From the NCBI GenBank assembly GCA_037044905.1, contig JBAOKB010000182.1, positions 496,001 to 560,000 of the forward strand: a stretch of 64,000 nucleotides of DNA. The letters run 5' to 3'. This DNA is from Hortaea werneckii (taxonomy: Eukaryota > Ascomycota > Dothideomycetes > Mycosphaerellales > Teratosphaeriaceae). Position numbers and translations under genes: made by a program. The notes beneath the pieces were generated by a model. The model was not told the DNA's origin, ran no database searches, and worked only from the letters and a program-made list of their open reading frames with translations. This document shows, in pieces, positions 56,289 to 64,000 of the stretch (positions are counted from its first letter, which is position 1; every line of letters starts with the position of its first letter).

Positions 56289-56939
56289 ATGGCGTTTCCA
56301 GGAGGTATGGGCGGCATGGGCGCTCGCGGTGGCGCCAGTATGGATCCTCAGCAGATGCAGGAGCAACAGATGATTAAATGGGTATGAGGCAACGGACCAC
56401 GGACTCATCAACGATGAGACACCTTCAGAATCGACGGCGTACTAACCATTGTTCTTCAATAGATGCAAGCAGCCATGGAATCCTGTCCAGCCAAAACCGC
56501 CATCGCCGGGACGATGGGTTTCGGCCTCGGAGGCCTCTTCGGTCTCTTCATGTCCTCCATGCGCTACGATACCCCTATGTCGGCCGGCATGCCCGGCGGC
56601 GTCGGCGCGCCGGCGTCCACCATTTCCGACCTCCCCGTCCGCGAACAGCTTAAAAGAGGTTTCAAGGATATGGGCAGGAGCTCGTGGGGCTCAGCGAAGA
56701 ATTTCGGATACATTGGTGCGGTCTTCGCGGGGACGGAATGTGCGATTGAAGGCTTGAGGGCCAAGAACGAGGTCAGCAATGGAGTTGCTGCGGGATGTTT
56801 GACGGGCGGATGGCTTGCGAGAGGTGGTGGGCCTCAGGCTGCGGCGATTGGTTGTGCTGGGTTTGCGGCTTTCAGTGCTGCGATCGATTCCTACATGCGC
56901 ATGCCGCACGATGATCGGGCTGCTGACCCTATTGTCTAA
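56289..56939 (+). CDS. TIM22: Mitochondrial import inner-membrane translocase subunit Tim22
   Basis: Channel subunit of the TIM22 carrier translocase. Exons 56289-56381 and 56463-56939; the GTATGA...CAATAG intron with a CTAAC branch site joins MIKW to MQAAMESCPAKT. Total 189 aa. Hydrophobic, Gly-rich helices carry the Tim17/22/23 signature: AIAGTMGFGLGGLFGLFMSS, GYIGAVFAGTECAIEGLRAK, NGVAAGCLTGGWLARGGGPQ and AAAIGCAGFAAFSAAIDSYM. Conserved Cys residues fit the Tim22 disulfide. The Met/Gly-rich N-terminus is in the intermembrane space. The frame is intact. Confidence 0.94.
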
Positions 56940-57826
56940 GCGTCGATGAAAGAAATACATGCCGATTCGGGACAGGACACGCTTCGTGCGCAGCTGCTAT
57001 GGCAGGGGGCATTGAGGGATAGCGAGCAGCTGTTGTTGCTTCTTTCAGTGACCTGCAAAATTCCGCTCATGGTACTGGGCGCTGCAAGGAACTTGCCATC
57101 GTGGCTAGCTGGTTGCTGCGATGCGGCCGTGATATCCGCTGTCAAACCATTAGACCGCATTGGGGAGCAAATGACAGACACGAGGCCCTGATCGGGCAAT
57201 TGGAAGCATCTTGCGGCCCATCACTTCCGCGACCGGGATCTTTGCGTTCGGCAGATTTATGCGGTACGGAGACCTTGGAAGGTGGGTATCAGGAACGCCA
57301 GATGCATACTCATTCAGGCTGTGCACCTCGACCGGCGCGCACATCATTACGTTGGATCTGGATCTGAACATCGCAGACATCAAAGCCCGGCCACGAACAC
57401 TACATCGCACATATTCGACAATTCCTAGCCCTAATGCGGCTTCAACGACATGCACGAAACGTCAACCCCGCATCTCGCTGGATTCTTGCATTTAGCCGGA
57501 GGAGTACCTGACCAATATGACCATCATGCTTCATCATTATGGACCTCAACGATCTAATCTGTACGACGCATACCTGTTCCTGTCCCGCATATGCATCTGC
57601 GGGGCTCCACTTCTCCGACTTCCACGCGGGAAAAGCTTTTGGGGCGTTGCTTGAGCGCCTCGGCAGGTAGCTTAGCTTCAATGGACGGCCAGAAGTCCGT
57701 TGAACTATCTAGTCCGCCACATGGAGTCCATCATCCTACATGTAATTTTACCCGGTACCTGGCGTTTGGCGACCCGTTCGTGCGGATGCAGGACCGCAGT
57801 GTGTGGTAGAACCGCCAGCTTGCTCT
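56940..57826. other. Intergenic, no accepted gene
   Basis: About 890 nt between TIM22 and the xylanase promoter. Overlapping short ORFs on both strands lack coding features. No repeat or RNA gene seen. Confidence 0.4.
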
Positions 57827-57832
57827 GGCTAA
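57827..57832 (+). promoter_or_regulatory. GGCTAA, XlnR/Xyr1-type site upstream of the xylanase
   Basis: GGCTAA lies 115 nt upstream of the GH10 start codon, with a TATATAG TATA-like element at 57852-57858 between them. The same core occurs upstream of the GH5 gene. Confidence 0.4.
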
Positions 57833-57941
57833 TAGTTAGATAGAGGTAAGATATATAGAGCAACACTCTCCTCAATCCCACCTAAAACCATTCAACAGCC
57901 CCATCCAGCTTTGAACTTGCGGCAAGTACTTGTCCCTCACA

Positions 57942-59475
57942 ATGTCTGTCCGTTCGCTCGTTGCCGCTGGCTTTGCAGCTTCTGCTGCGCTGGCCTCTCC
58001 AAACCCAGGGTGGAGAAAGACTGTCACCGAAACGTGTACGGAAACTGTCGTCCAGACGAAGACTGAGACCTCTGTTCAGATGATGACTGAAACCTCCACG
58101 GTAACTCAGTCTGCTTCCTGCAGTGGATTGTCCGGGTCCACGATGACATCCGGTGGTAATGGATCGACCATGAGCACCACTATGAGCTCTTCCAGCAGGA
58201 CTAGACCGAGCACAACACTCACTGCCACGGCTACGGCGACTGGCTATGGTCTCAACGATGCCGCTGAGGACGCAGGCAAGTTGTACTTCGGCACTGCGGC
58301 TGATATCCCCGGTAAGTAATCGTATGGGACTGGAGCTATACCGAGAGCAGGTGTTGATTGTTGATATCGTTCTAGGCACTGGTGAGGCGCAAGACCCTTA
58401 CTACATGCGCGAGTTCAACAACACGCATGACTTTGGCCAAGCCACGCCTGCCAACATCATGAAATTCGTATACACGTAAGTATCATGAAAGGGACACCAA
58501 GTTATTTGAAAGAGGCTTGAAAACTAACGATTGATCCCCTTGCAGCGAGCCCGAGCAAGGCGTCTTCAACTTCACCGGCGGCGACTACTTCCTCAACATC
58601 ACCGATCCCACCAAAAACTACATTCGCTGCCACAACCTCGTCTGGGGCTCGCAGCTCCCGACCTGGATCACCAACCCTTCCACCAACTGGACCAACGCCA
58701 CCCTCTCCGCCGCCCTACACAACCATGTCTACACTACCGTCAGCTACTTGGGGACCGTTGTTATGCGTGGGACGTGGTGAACGAGGGTCTCTCCGACAAC
58801 CCCGCGGGGAGCTACATGGAGAATATCTGGTACAATGTCATCGGACCTGAGTACATCCCCATGGCCTTCGCGGCTGCGCAGCAAGCGATTGAGGATAATG
58901 ACCTGAGCGTGAAGCTGTACTATAACGACTATAACATCGAGTACCTCGGCAACAAGAGTCTGGCGGCGCAGGATATTGTGACGGAGCTGAAGGGGAGAGG
59001 GATCCAGATCGATGGTGTGGGGCTTGAGAGCCACTTTATCGCTGGTAAGTTGCTGTGACAAGAGAACTGTTCAGCGCCGATCAGGATATTGACTTTTTAT
59101 GAAGGGAGCACGCCGTCCCAGTCCGCCCAGGAAGACAATATGCGCGCCTTCGTCAACCTCGGCGTCGAAGTCGCCGTGACCGAACTCGACGTCCGACTAA
59201 ACCTCCCGCCTAACGCTACCACCGAGGCGCAGCAGAAGCTGGACTACTACAACACGGTCGCTGCGTGCGTCGCGGTCGATGGCTGCGTCGGCATCACTGT
59301 CTGGGACTTTGTCGACACGTACTCTTGGATCCCGGGGACCTTCCCTGGCCAGGGCTATGGCGACTTGTTCCTGCAGCCGAACGGCGCGGATACGCCTTTG
59401 CTGAAAAAGGCGGCTTATGATGGGTGTTTGGAGGCGCTGGAGGGTGAGGATTATAATGATCCGTTGTCGATGTGA
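57942..59475 (+). CDS. Secreted GH10 endo-beta-1,4-xylanase, one apparent frameshift
   Basis: Cleaves xylan outside the cell. Exons 57942-58311, 58376-58475, 58546-59044 and 59105-59475. Signal peptide MSVRSLVAAGFAASAALAS, then a Thr/Ser-rich linker of about 80 residues without a CBM1, then the GH10 domain: LYFGTAADIPG, FVYTEPEQGVFNFTGGDYF, RCHNLVWGSQLPTWI. The acid/base Glu is in WDVVNEGLSDNP and the nucleophile Glu in VAVTELDVRLNLPP; WDFVDTYSWIPGTF is also conserved. A G is missing from a G run at about 58,751 (TTGGGGACC), which truncates the frame at a false TGA. Restoring it gives 446 aa with all exon phases consistent. The start at 57942 is preferred to an in-frame ATG at 57930 because it starts the signal peptide. 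Confidence 0.93.
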
Positions 59476-59769
59476 GTTAGCGGAGGTGGTGCTAGGAATA
59501 CTGGAAGTGTAAGTTGAAAGGTGTAGGAAGCAATAGCGTGGAAGCTCTATTGAAGAATTTTTGATGTGCAATAAATCGCTGCGAAATCCATCGTCTCCTT
59601 CCCCAGTTGAGCTGAAATGCAAAGAAAATTCTGTACATCACCTATGCTCGTTTTCAGATCGTCCAGCGTTAAGAACAGCGCAGCATCTTCCCATTGCCGG
59701 CCAGTGCGCGACAAAGAGTACCCTCGACACAAGCCGAACGGGTTGAAAAACGTCCACCCAAAGCGCCAA

Positions 59770-60046
59770 TCATTTAGGTCGGCTAACAATCCTTTCCAAC
59801 CTCTTCTCCTGATCTGCGTCCGCCGCATGAATCGCGTTCAAGATTTGTGCCTGGCGCTCGCCCTGCTTCATCCCGAGCCAGTATCCTATTGCTGAAGGCA
59901 GTAAGGTTACGGGGAAGGGCTTGTTGTATTTGGATGTGAGGATTGCATCTTTTGTGAAGGCATAAATGTGAGTTCGCGGCCGGTATGGGAAAGTTGATAG
60001 CTCAGTGGTATGTGGACTTACCTACGAATTTTTTGAATCCGGACAT
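59770..60046 (-). CDS. Small two-exon protein (67 aa), likely membrane, unrecognised
   Basis: Exon 1 (60022-60046) is 25 nt: MSGFKKFV plus one base. A 73-nt intron (59949-60021, GTAAGT...AAAAG) leads to exon 2 (59770-59948), reading DAILTSKYNKPFPVTLLPSA then IGYWLGMKQGERQAQILNAI and ending in EKRLERIVSRPK. The splice phase is consistent. The protein has one hydrophobic segment (PVTLLPSAIGYWLGM) followed by a charged helix, like small mitochondrial or ER membrane proteins. I could not assign a family. It faces GH10 convergently. It would be missed by length-filtered gene finders. Confidence 0.5.
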
Positions 60047-60637
60047 TTCCGCGGATTCTTGGAATTTCTGGGAGGGTAACAGATGATTATGCTGTATCAG
60101 ATTTATCTATATTGATGGTGAATTTATGTTTATCTATTTCAAAACGAAAGAGTTGATAATAATGCGATCTCGCTGCAACGAGATGAGGTGAAGTTGATAT
60201 AGCGGAGATGTGGCGGGCGAGCGGAGTGCATTGTCACCATTGAAACTCTAAATGTATGCATGGGCCACCAACACACAAGACACGGAAGACCATAAGAGGA
60301 AGTAAAATCTACTGACTGCAAGCACATATGGAGGAAAGAACGGTGTAGACCGGAATCTTGAAATGTGTCAGATGGATGGCGGCAGTCCAGAGATGCGGTT
60401 TGCCGGCGCTTCATAAGGCGTAAACCTTGCATGCGTTGCGCAGGCGATAGGATAATAATCGCAAGGCCCAGCTGAGCATTCGTGGTTCGGAAGTCACGCG
60501 ATCATCGAGCTCGCAGCTGATTCTGACGCCAGGGGTGAGAAGGCCTGAAGGCACGGGGCGGGAAAAATCCTCATATACACTCCGAAAAATATAGTTTCCA
60601 TTCTACTCCTCATACAACCATCTTGATATCTGGATTT
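60047..60637. other. Intergenic, no gene seen
   Basis: About 590 nt between the small protein's start and the SDH3 stop. It contains the small gene's promoter. Only a weak minus ORF (60139-60432). Confidence 0.35.
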
Positions 60638-61319
60638 TTACAAAAAGCACAAAGCCAGCGCCGAAAGAGCACTAGCACCGACAGCGAACCATCCGGACTG
60701 GTTGACCTGCTTGTTGGTCATCATGGTCGCCGTGTCCCAGATCAGATGCCTCATGCCGTTGAAGCACTTGAAGGTGAAGGTCCAGCCGACGGCGAACTTG
60801 GAGAGGAACTGGAGGACGACGGGCCAGCTAGCGAAGCCTGCAGCGAGCACCGAGCTCTCGAGGTGCCAGCCCATGGCCGGTGCGATCAGGTATAGGGCGC
60901 CGAAGACGTAGAAGCCGCCGCTGAGCAGGCAGCCGGTTATACGGTGGATGATGGAGGAGTACCAGGTGATCTGCGGCTTGTAGATGGCGAGGTGAGGCGA
61001 GACGGGGCGGTTGAGACGCTGCTGGGCGAGGATCTTGTTGCGGGCGTCGAGCTCGTTCATCTTCTCCATCGGCTGGGCGGTTGCCCATCTGTGGTCGTGT
61101 TATGTTAGCACTGGTACCTGGCTTTGTTGATTCACTTTCTTGCGTACCTCCGCTGGTTTACAATGGCGTTGCTCGTTCTAATGGCAGCAGTGGGAGCGAG
61201 GAGTCTGGATGCTGGCTGCTGGGCGGCCACTGCTTCATGTTAGTCCACCTCCCCTCATTCTGGAGGTCGCAATGCTTACTGCGCCGCAGCGTCTGCTGCG
61301 CGATCCTCTGAGACAGCAT
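60638..61319 (-). CDS. SDH3: Succinate dehydrogenase cytochrome b560 subunit (Sdh3/SDHC)
   Basis: Membrane anchor and haem/quinone-binding subunit of complex II in the mitochondrial inner membrane. Exons 61280-61319, 61148-61232 and 60638-61088 total 191 aa. The presequence MLSQRIAQQTLRR continues with AAQQPASRLLAPTAAIRTSN, Arg/Ala-rich. The mature protein has the SDHC signatures RPVSPHLAIYKPQITWYSSI with SIIHRITG (haem-ligand His context), three hydrophobic helices, and FNGMRHLIWDTATM. Intron 1 ends at an AAG-CAG tandem acceptor (61,233 or 61,230), so a one-codon alternative is possible without frame change. The frame is intact. Confidence 0.94.
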
Positions 61320-62187
61320 ATCGGCGGCGTAAGAGGTGTAATTGGAGTGGAGAGCGGACTATGGCAGTATCGTAGGCCAGTATGGACGAGGTGATGCTGC
61401 TTCCGGATCTCGTCGCGGCTCACGCTGCGGGCGACCTCGGAGCTCGGAAGCTCGCTTGGCTGGCCAATCAGACCGCACGTCAAAGTCAGCCCCGAGCAAC
61501 TGGTGAAATTCCATTTCCCGCTTTCACTTGCGTCCTCCTCTTCTTCTTTCCACTATATACACGGAATCGCAAAACCGTCTGGACAAGAGGCTGAAGGCGC
61601 GGTCAGCAACCACCGGTCATAGCGTCTTGCTATGCCATCTGGCTGCATCTCGATTTCGAGACCAACAAGCTCGTAGTTAATCGCTTTTGGTACTAGTCAA
61701 TAGTGCCCTGAGTTTCATTTCAGAGCAACATCTTCACCTGTGCCCCTTGAAGTTCTTGGGCAATGTTATTGGGCTATCGCTTGTCGGCTACATGGCACGG
61801 GAATTCCATCATTCACTCCTCGAAGTGGCAGAGTCGGCCATACGCGGCATAGTGGCGTTGCAAGTGAGGAGAATGTGGCGTGCGCGGTCACACAGGATTA
61901 GGACGCGCCCGCCATCATCAGTGAAAGCACACGCTTCATGTCCGCCCATCCTTGGAGGTACGCGCCCTCGTTTGCGTCATGCCACGTGTCACACATGCCA
62001 GCGCGGGTATGGGAGCTAGAAACGTACTGCATGCAGGTGTATTAAGGTAGCGTGGAGTACCTAGGTAAGCAAGCATTATAAATGCACTCGGATGCCTACC
62101 TTGTGCCATACCACCTCTCCCATCTTTCTCTTTTCAATCTAGACCAAACCGCTGTATTGGTCTTCTCGAAGGTCACAGGTCTTCACA
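61320..62187. other. Divergent intergenic region between SDH3 and the NmrA-like gene
   Basis: About 870 nt between opposed starts. Contains both promoters. No convincing ORF or RNA gene; a 110-codon ORF at 61687-62019 is unsupported. Confidence 0.4.
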
Positions 62188-62741
62188 ATGTCTAACAGTA
62201 AAAGCGTCTTCATTGTCGGCCCAGGCTTCATTGGCTGGAACGTCCTCCAGCTCCTCATCTCAGAGGGCTACAGCGTCACCGGATTCGTTCGAAGGAAGGA
62301 ACATGCGGAACAGATCCAAGCATCCGGCGCTTCGGTCATCATGGGAGACCTTGGTGACAAGGCGAGCATCACCCAGCAGACTCTCAAGCATGATGTTGTC
62401 ATCCAAACGGCCACAGCGAACCACTTGCCGAGCGCTGAAACCATCCTGGTGGTATCAAGCAGCGCGCAAGCAATGGTCAAATGACGACTTATATCCATAC
62501 GTCCGGGACGGGTGTGCTCGACGATGGTGCTGCCGGAATGCATAAAACTGATAAGGTCTACCATGACAACGTCAAGTCCGAGATAGACTGTGTGTTGCCG
62601 ACAATGCACCGCACAGGGAGATCGACCTTGCCATTACGCGAGCGCAGAACGACCTCGGCGACAAGGCGAAGATCGCGATTATGATCCCGCCTTTGATCTA
62701 TGGATGTAAGCCATTGCCCTTTCCCCATCCCTCCTCACACT

Positions 62742-62778
<37 letters not shown>

Positions 62779-63338
62779 AGCTTTTCACCCTCTGGCTGAA
62801 CAACTCCTCCAGTCAACCCCAAACACAAACGCATCACGATTCAAATCCCAACTCTCACTCGCTTCGCGTTGAAACACGGCTACGCCGCCCACGTGGGCAC
62901 CGGCGCACCTGTCGAATCCAACATCCACGTCCTGGACCTCGCACGCGCATACCTCGTCCTCCTGCACCACTTAGAAGCCACTCCATCCGCCACCACCCTC
63001 GCAAACCCTTACTACTTCTGCGAAAGTACCGACGACGCCGAACCCACCTGGCGTGAAATCGCCGGTCTGATCGGCCGGAGTCTGCACCAAGCGGGTTTAG
63101 TCCGGAATGCGACGCCTAAGCAGCTGCCGAGGGAGCTCTACAGCGATGTCTTTGGGCCCTTTACCGATGCTGTCATCGGGTTGAACTCGCGGGTAGGGCT
63201 GTGAGGTTGAGGCAGCTGGGGTGGAAGCCGCGGGAGAAGGATTGGAGGCGGAGTTTGGTGGAGGATGAGTTGCCTGAGATCCTGAGGGATGATGTGGGGG
63301 AGGGGTTTATGGGTTATCGGGGTACGGTTGCCAGCTAG
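62188..63338 (+). CDS. NAD(P)-binding NmrA/atypical SDR-family protein, three apparent frameshifts
   Basis: Rossmann-fold protein with the dinucleotide motif FIVGPGFIGWNVLQLL near the N-terminus, then GYSVTGFVRRKEHAEQ. Exons 62188-62705 and 62813-63338; the intron (GTAAGC...CTCCAG) contains a 34-base C tract. Continuation after the first break (near 62,450) is MTTYIHTSGTGVLDDGAAGM and VYHDNVKSE. After the second (near 62,598) it is NAPHREIDLAITRAQNDLGD and IAIMIPPLIYG. The second exon gives FNPKHKRITIQIPTLTRFAL, SNIHVLDLARAYLVLLHHLE and TDDAEPTWREIAGLIG. A third break near 63,192 leads to LRQLGWKPREKDWRRSLVED and a stop at 63336. The corrected length is 348 aa. An oxidoreductase or redox-sensing role is likely; substrate unknown. 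Confidence 0.75.
62743..62776. repeat. Poly-C/G tract of 34 bases inside an intron
   Basis: An uninterrupted run of 34 C within the NmrA-like gene's intron, between the donor and a CTGAAC branch-like site. The true length is probably uncertain because such tracts are hard to sequence. Could form i-motif or G-quadruplex structures. Confidence 0.9.
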
Positions 63339-64000
63339 CTTTGCCTTCTTCTTGCTTCGGATCGTGGCGTGCACTCTCGCGCTGTTGATGAGTAGGCGGA
63401 CGGTGACGTTCCATTTAAATCTTTTTCACTTGTCCTGCAGTTATCTAGTCTGAGATGGTCGTGTTGCCTATACGTTGAATCACGACAGTAGTGTCATGTT
63501 CTTTCTCGGTGAAGCGATAGCGACTGCTTTTTGACAGCGTCTACGAAAGCTGGGATTCATCCCGATTGCCTGCACAGTGCGCACGATCCATACTTTCCAT
63601 AGACCCGGGAGTCGCTTAAGGCCTCTCTCTCTCTCGCACGGGTCGCTTGCGTATCTCATCTCTCTGCTTCCCTCTGAGAAAGACACGGGCACGGCCCTCC
63701 GGAGGCGCTTCCTCTTCTTCCCACCCCTGCGCTCTTTCTTAGCGAAGGGACGAGAGAACGGTCGCTGGGAGCGGCGGTGCCTGGCTTCCGGCGCCCGGCA
63801 GATCGATTATACGGTTGATACGGTAGGGTCCCCAGAAAAAAGCCTAATTTGTTATATTGATGAAAGTGGTCTCGGCTTTCGCTTCCCTACTTGTTGATTG
63901 GTCCGTGAACCTTTGTATTTTCTTTTGGCGAAATGAAGATATATGCAGGTGCTGGTTTCCTGCGTGGAGGAGGTCCGCCGGTTGTGCGGGTAACAGTGAC
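63339..64000. other. Terminal region, no accepted gene
   Basis: The last 660 nt. A 106-codon plus ORF (63577-63897) and a minus ORF (63480-63692) overlap; neither has recognised motifs. No repeat or RNA gene seen. Confidence 0.35.

Noticed and set aside
59995..60040. tRNA-like TAGCTCAGTGGTA
   Set aside because: It resembles an A box, but no anticodon arm, T arm or acceptor pairing follows; it lies in the intron of the small two-exon gene.
44679..63338. Carbohydrate-enzyme or secondary-metabolite gene cluster
   Set aside because: GH5, esterase, GH10 and the NmrA-like protein are separated by housekeeping genes, and no PKS, NRPS, terpene cyclase, P450 or transporter set is present.

Overview
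This 64 kb window comes from a filamentous ascomycete nuclear genome. Genes carry short GT-AG introns of about 50-200 nt, usually with a CTAAC- or CTGAC-like branch site. The gene set is fungal: TIM22, COX6, SDH3, OPI1, TFIIIC95, TRK1, CBM1-GH5 and GH10. Gene style and composition suggest Dothideomycetes (a black-yeast or Mycosphaerellales type), but that placement is an inference.

Layout. 1-5.4 kb (minus strand): 3'-truncated mitochondrial ribosomal protein L1, acetoacetyl-CoA synthetase, and a CID-domain protein with an RGG tail. 6.2-9.4 kb: HID1, six exons, intact. 9.4-13.9 kb: gene-poor, with one broken unrecognised gene and an intron-containing tRNA-Pro(UGG). 13.9-15.5 kb: membrane-anchored GH88/105-like hydrolase. 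15.5-17 kb: TA-rich, relic-like DNA. 17-27.6 kb (minus): TRK potassium transporter, FGAM synthase (ADE6) and TFIIIC tau95. 28.3-31.8 kb: PP2A B56 subunit. 33-39.3 kb (minus): COX6, ELO fatty-acid elongase and OPI1. 39.8-42.9 kb: a frameshifted membrane protein, a kinase-like protein and a small membrane protein. 44.7-46 kb: CBM1-GH5 endoglucanase. 47.4-50.1 kb: HSL-type esterase and a coiled-coil protein. 51.0-52.25 kb: a diverged tandem array. 54-57 kb: a DUF4048-like protein and TIM22. 57.9-63.3 kb: GH10 xylanase, a 67-aa two-exon protein, SDH3 and an NmrA/SDR-like protein.

The most interesting object is the tandem array at about 50,985-52,245: roughly eight units of about 160 nt. Most units carry a splice-donor-like start, a box C-like ATGATG, a CTGA, a small hairpin with a compensatory change in one unit, a second box C-like GTGATGA, a branch-site-like GCTGAC and an acceptor-like ATCATCGCAG. 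It reads like a non-coding host transcript whose introns carry box C/D snoRNA-like elements. The last unit has 11 nt complementary to a conserved LSU rRNA segment that U18-type snoRNAs target.

A second theme is recurrent single-base indels that break otherwise well-conserved frames, including the purine-biosynthesis gene ADE6. Several lie at homopolymers. Assembly or sequencing error is the simplest explanation, so I give those genes as frameshifted CDS rather than true pseudogenes. The other core genes (HID1, TRK1, TFC1, RTS1, COX6, OPI1, TIM22, SDH3) read through cleanly.

The genes are mostly unrelated housekeeping neighbours. The two plant-cell-wall enzymes (GH5 and GH10) are 13 kb apart, and each has a GGCTAA motif in its promoter, suggesting shared induction. 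I see no secondary-metabolite cluster, CRISPR array, rRNA gene or intact transposon.
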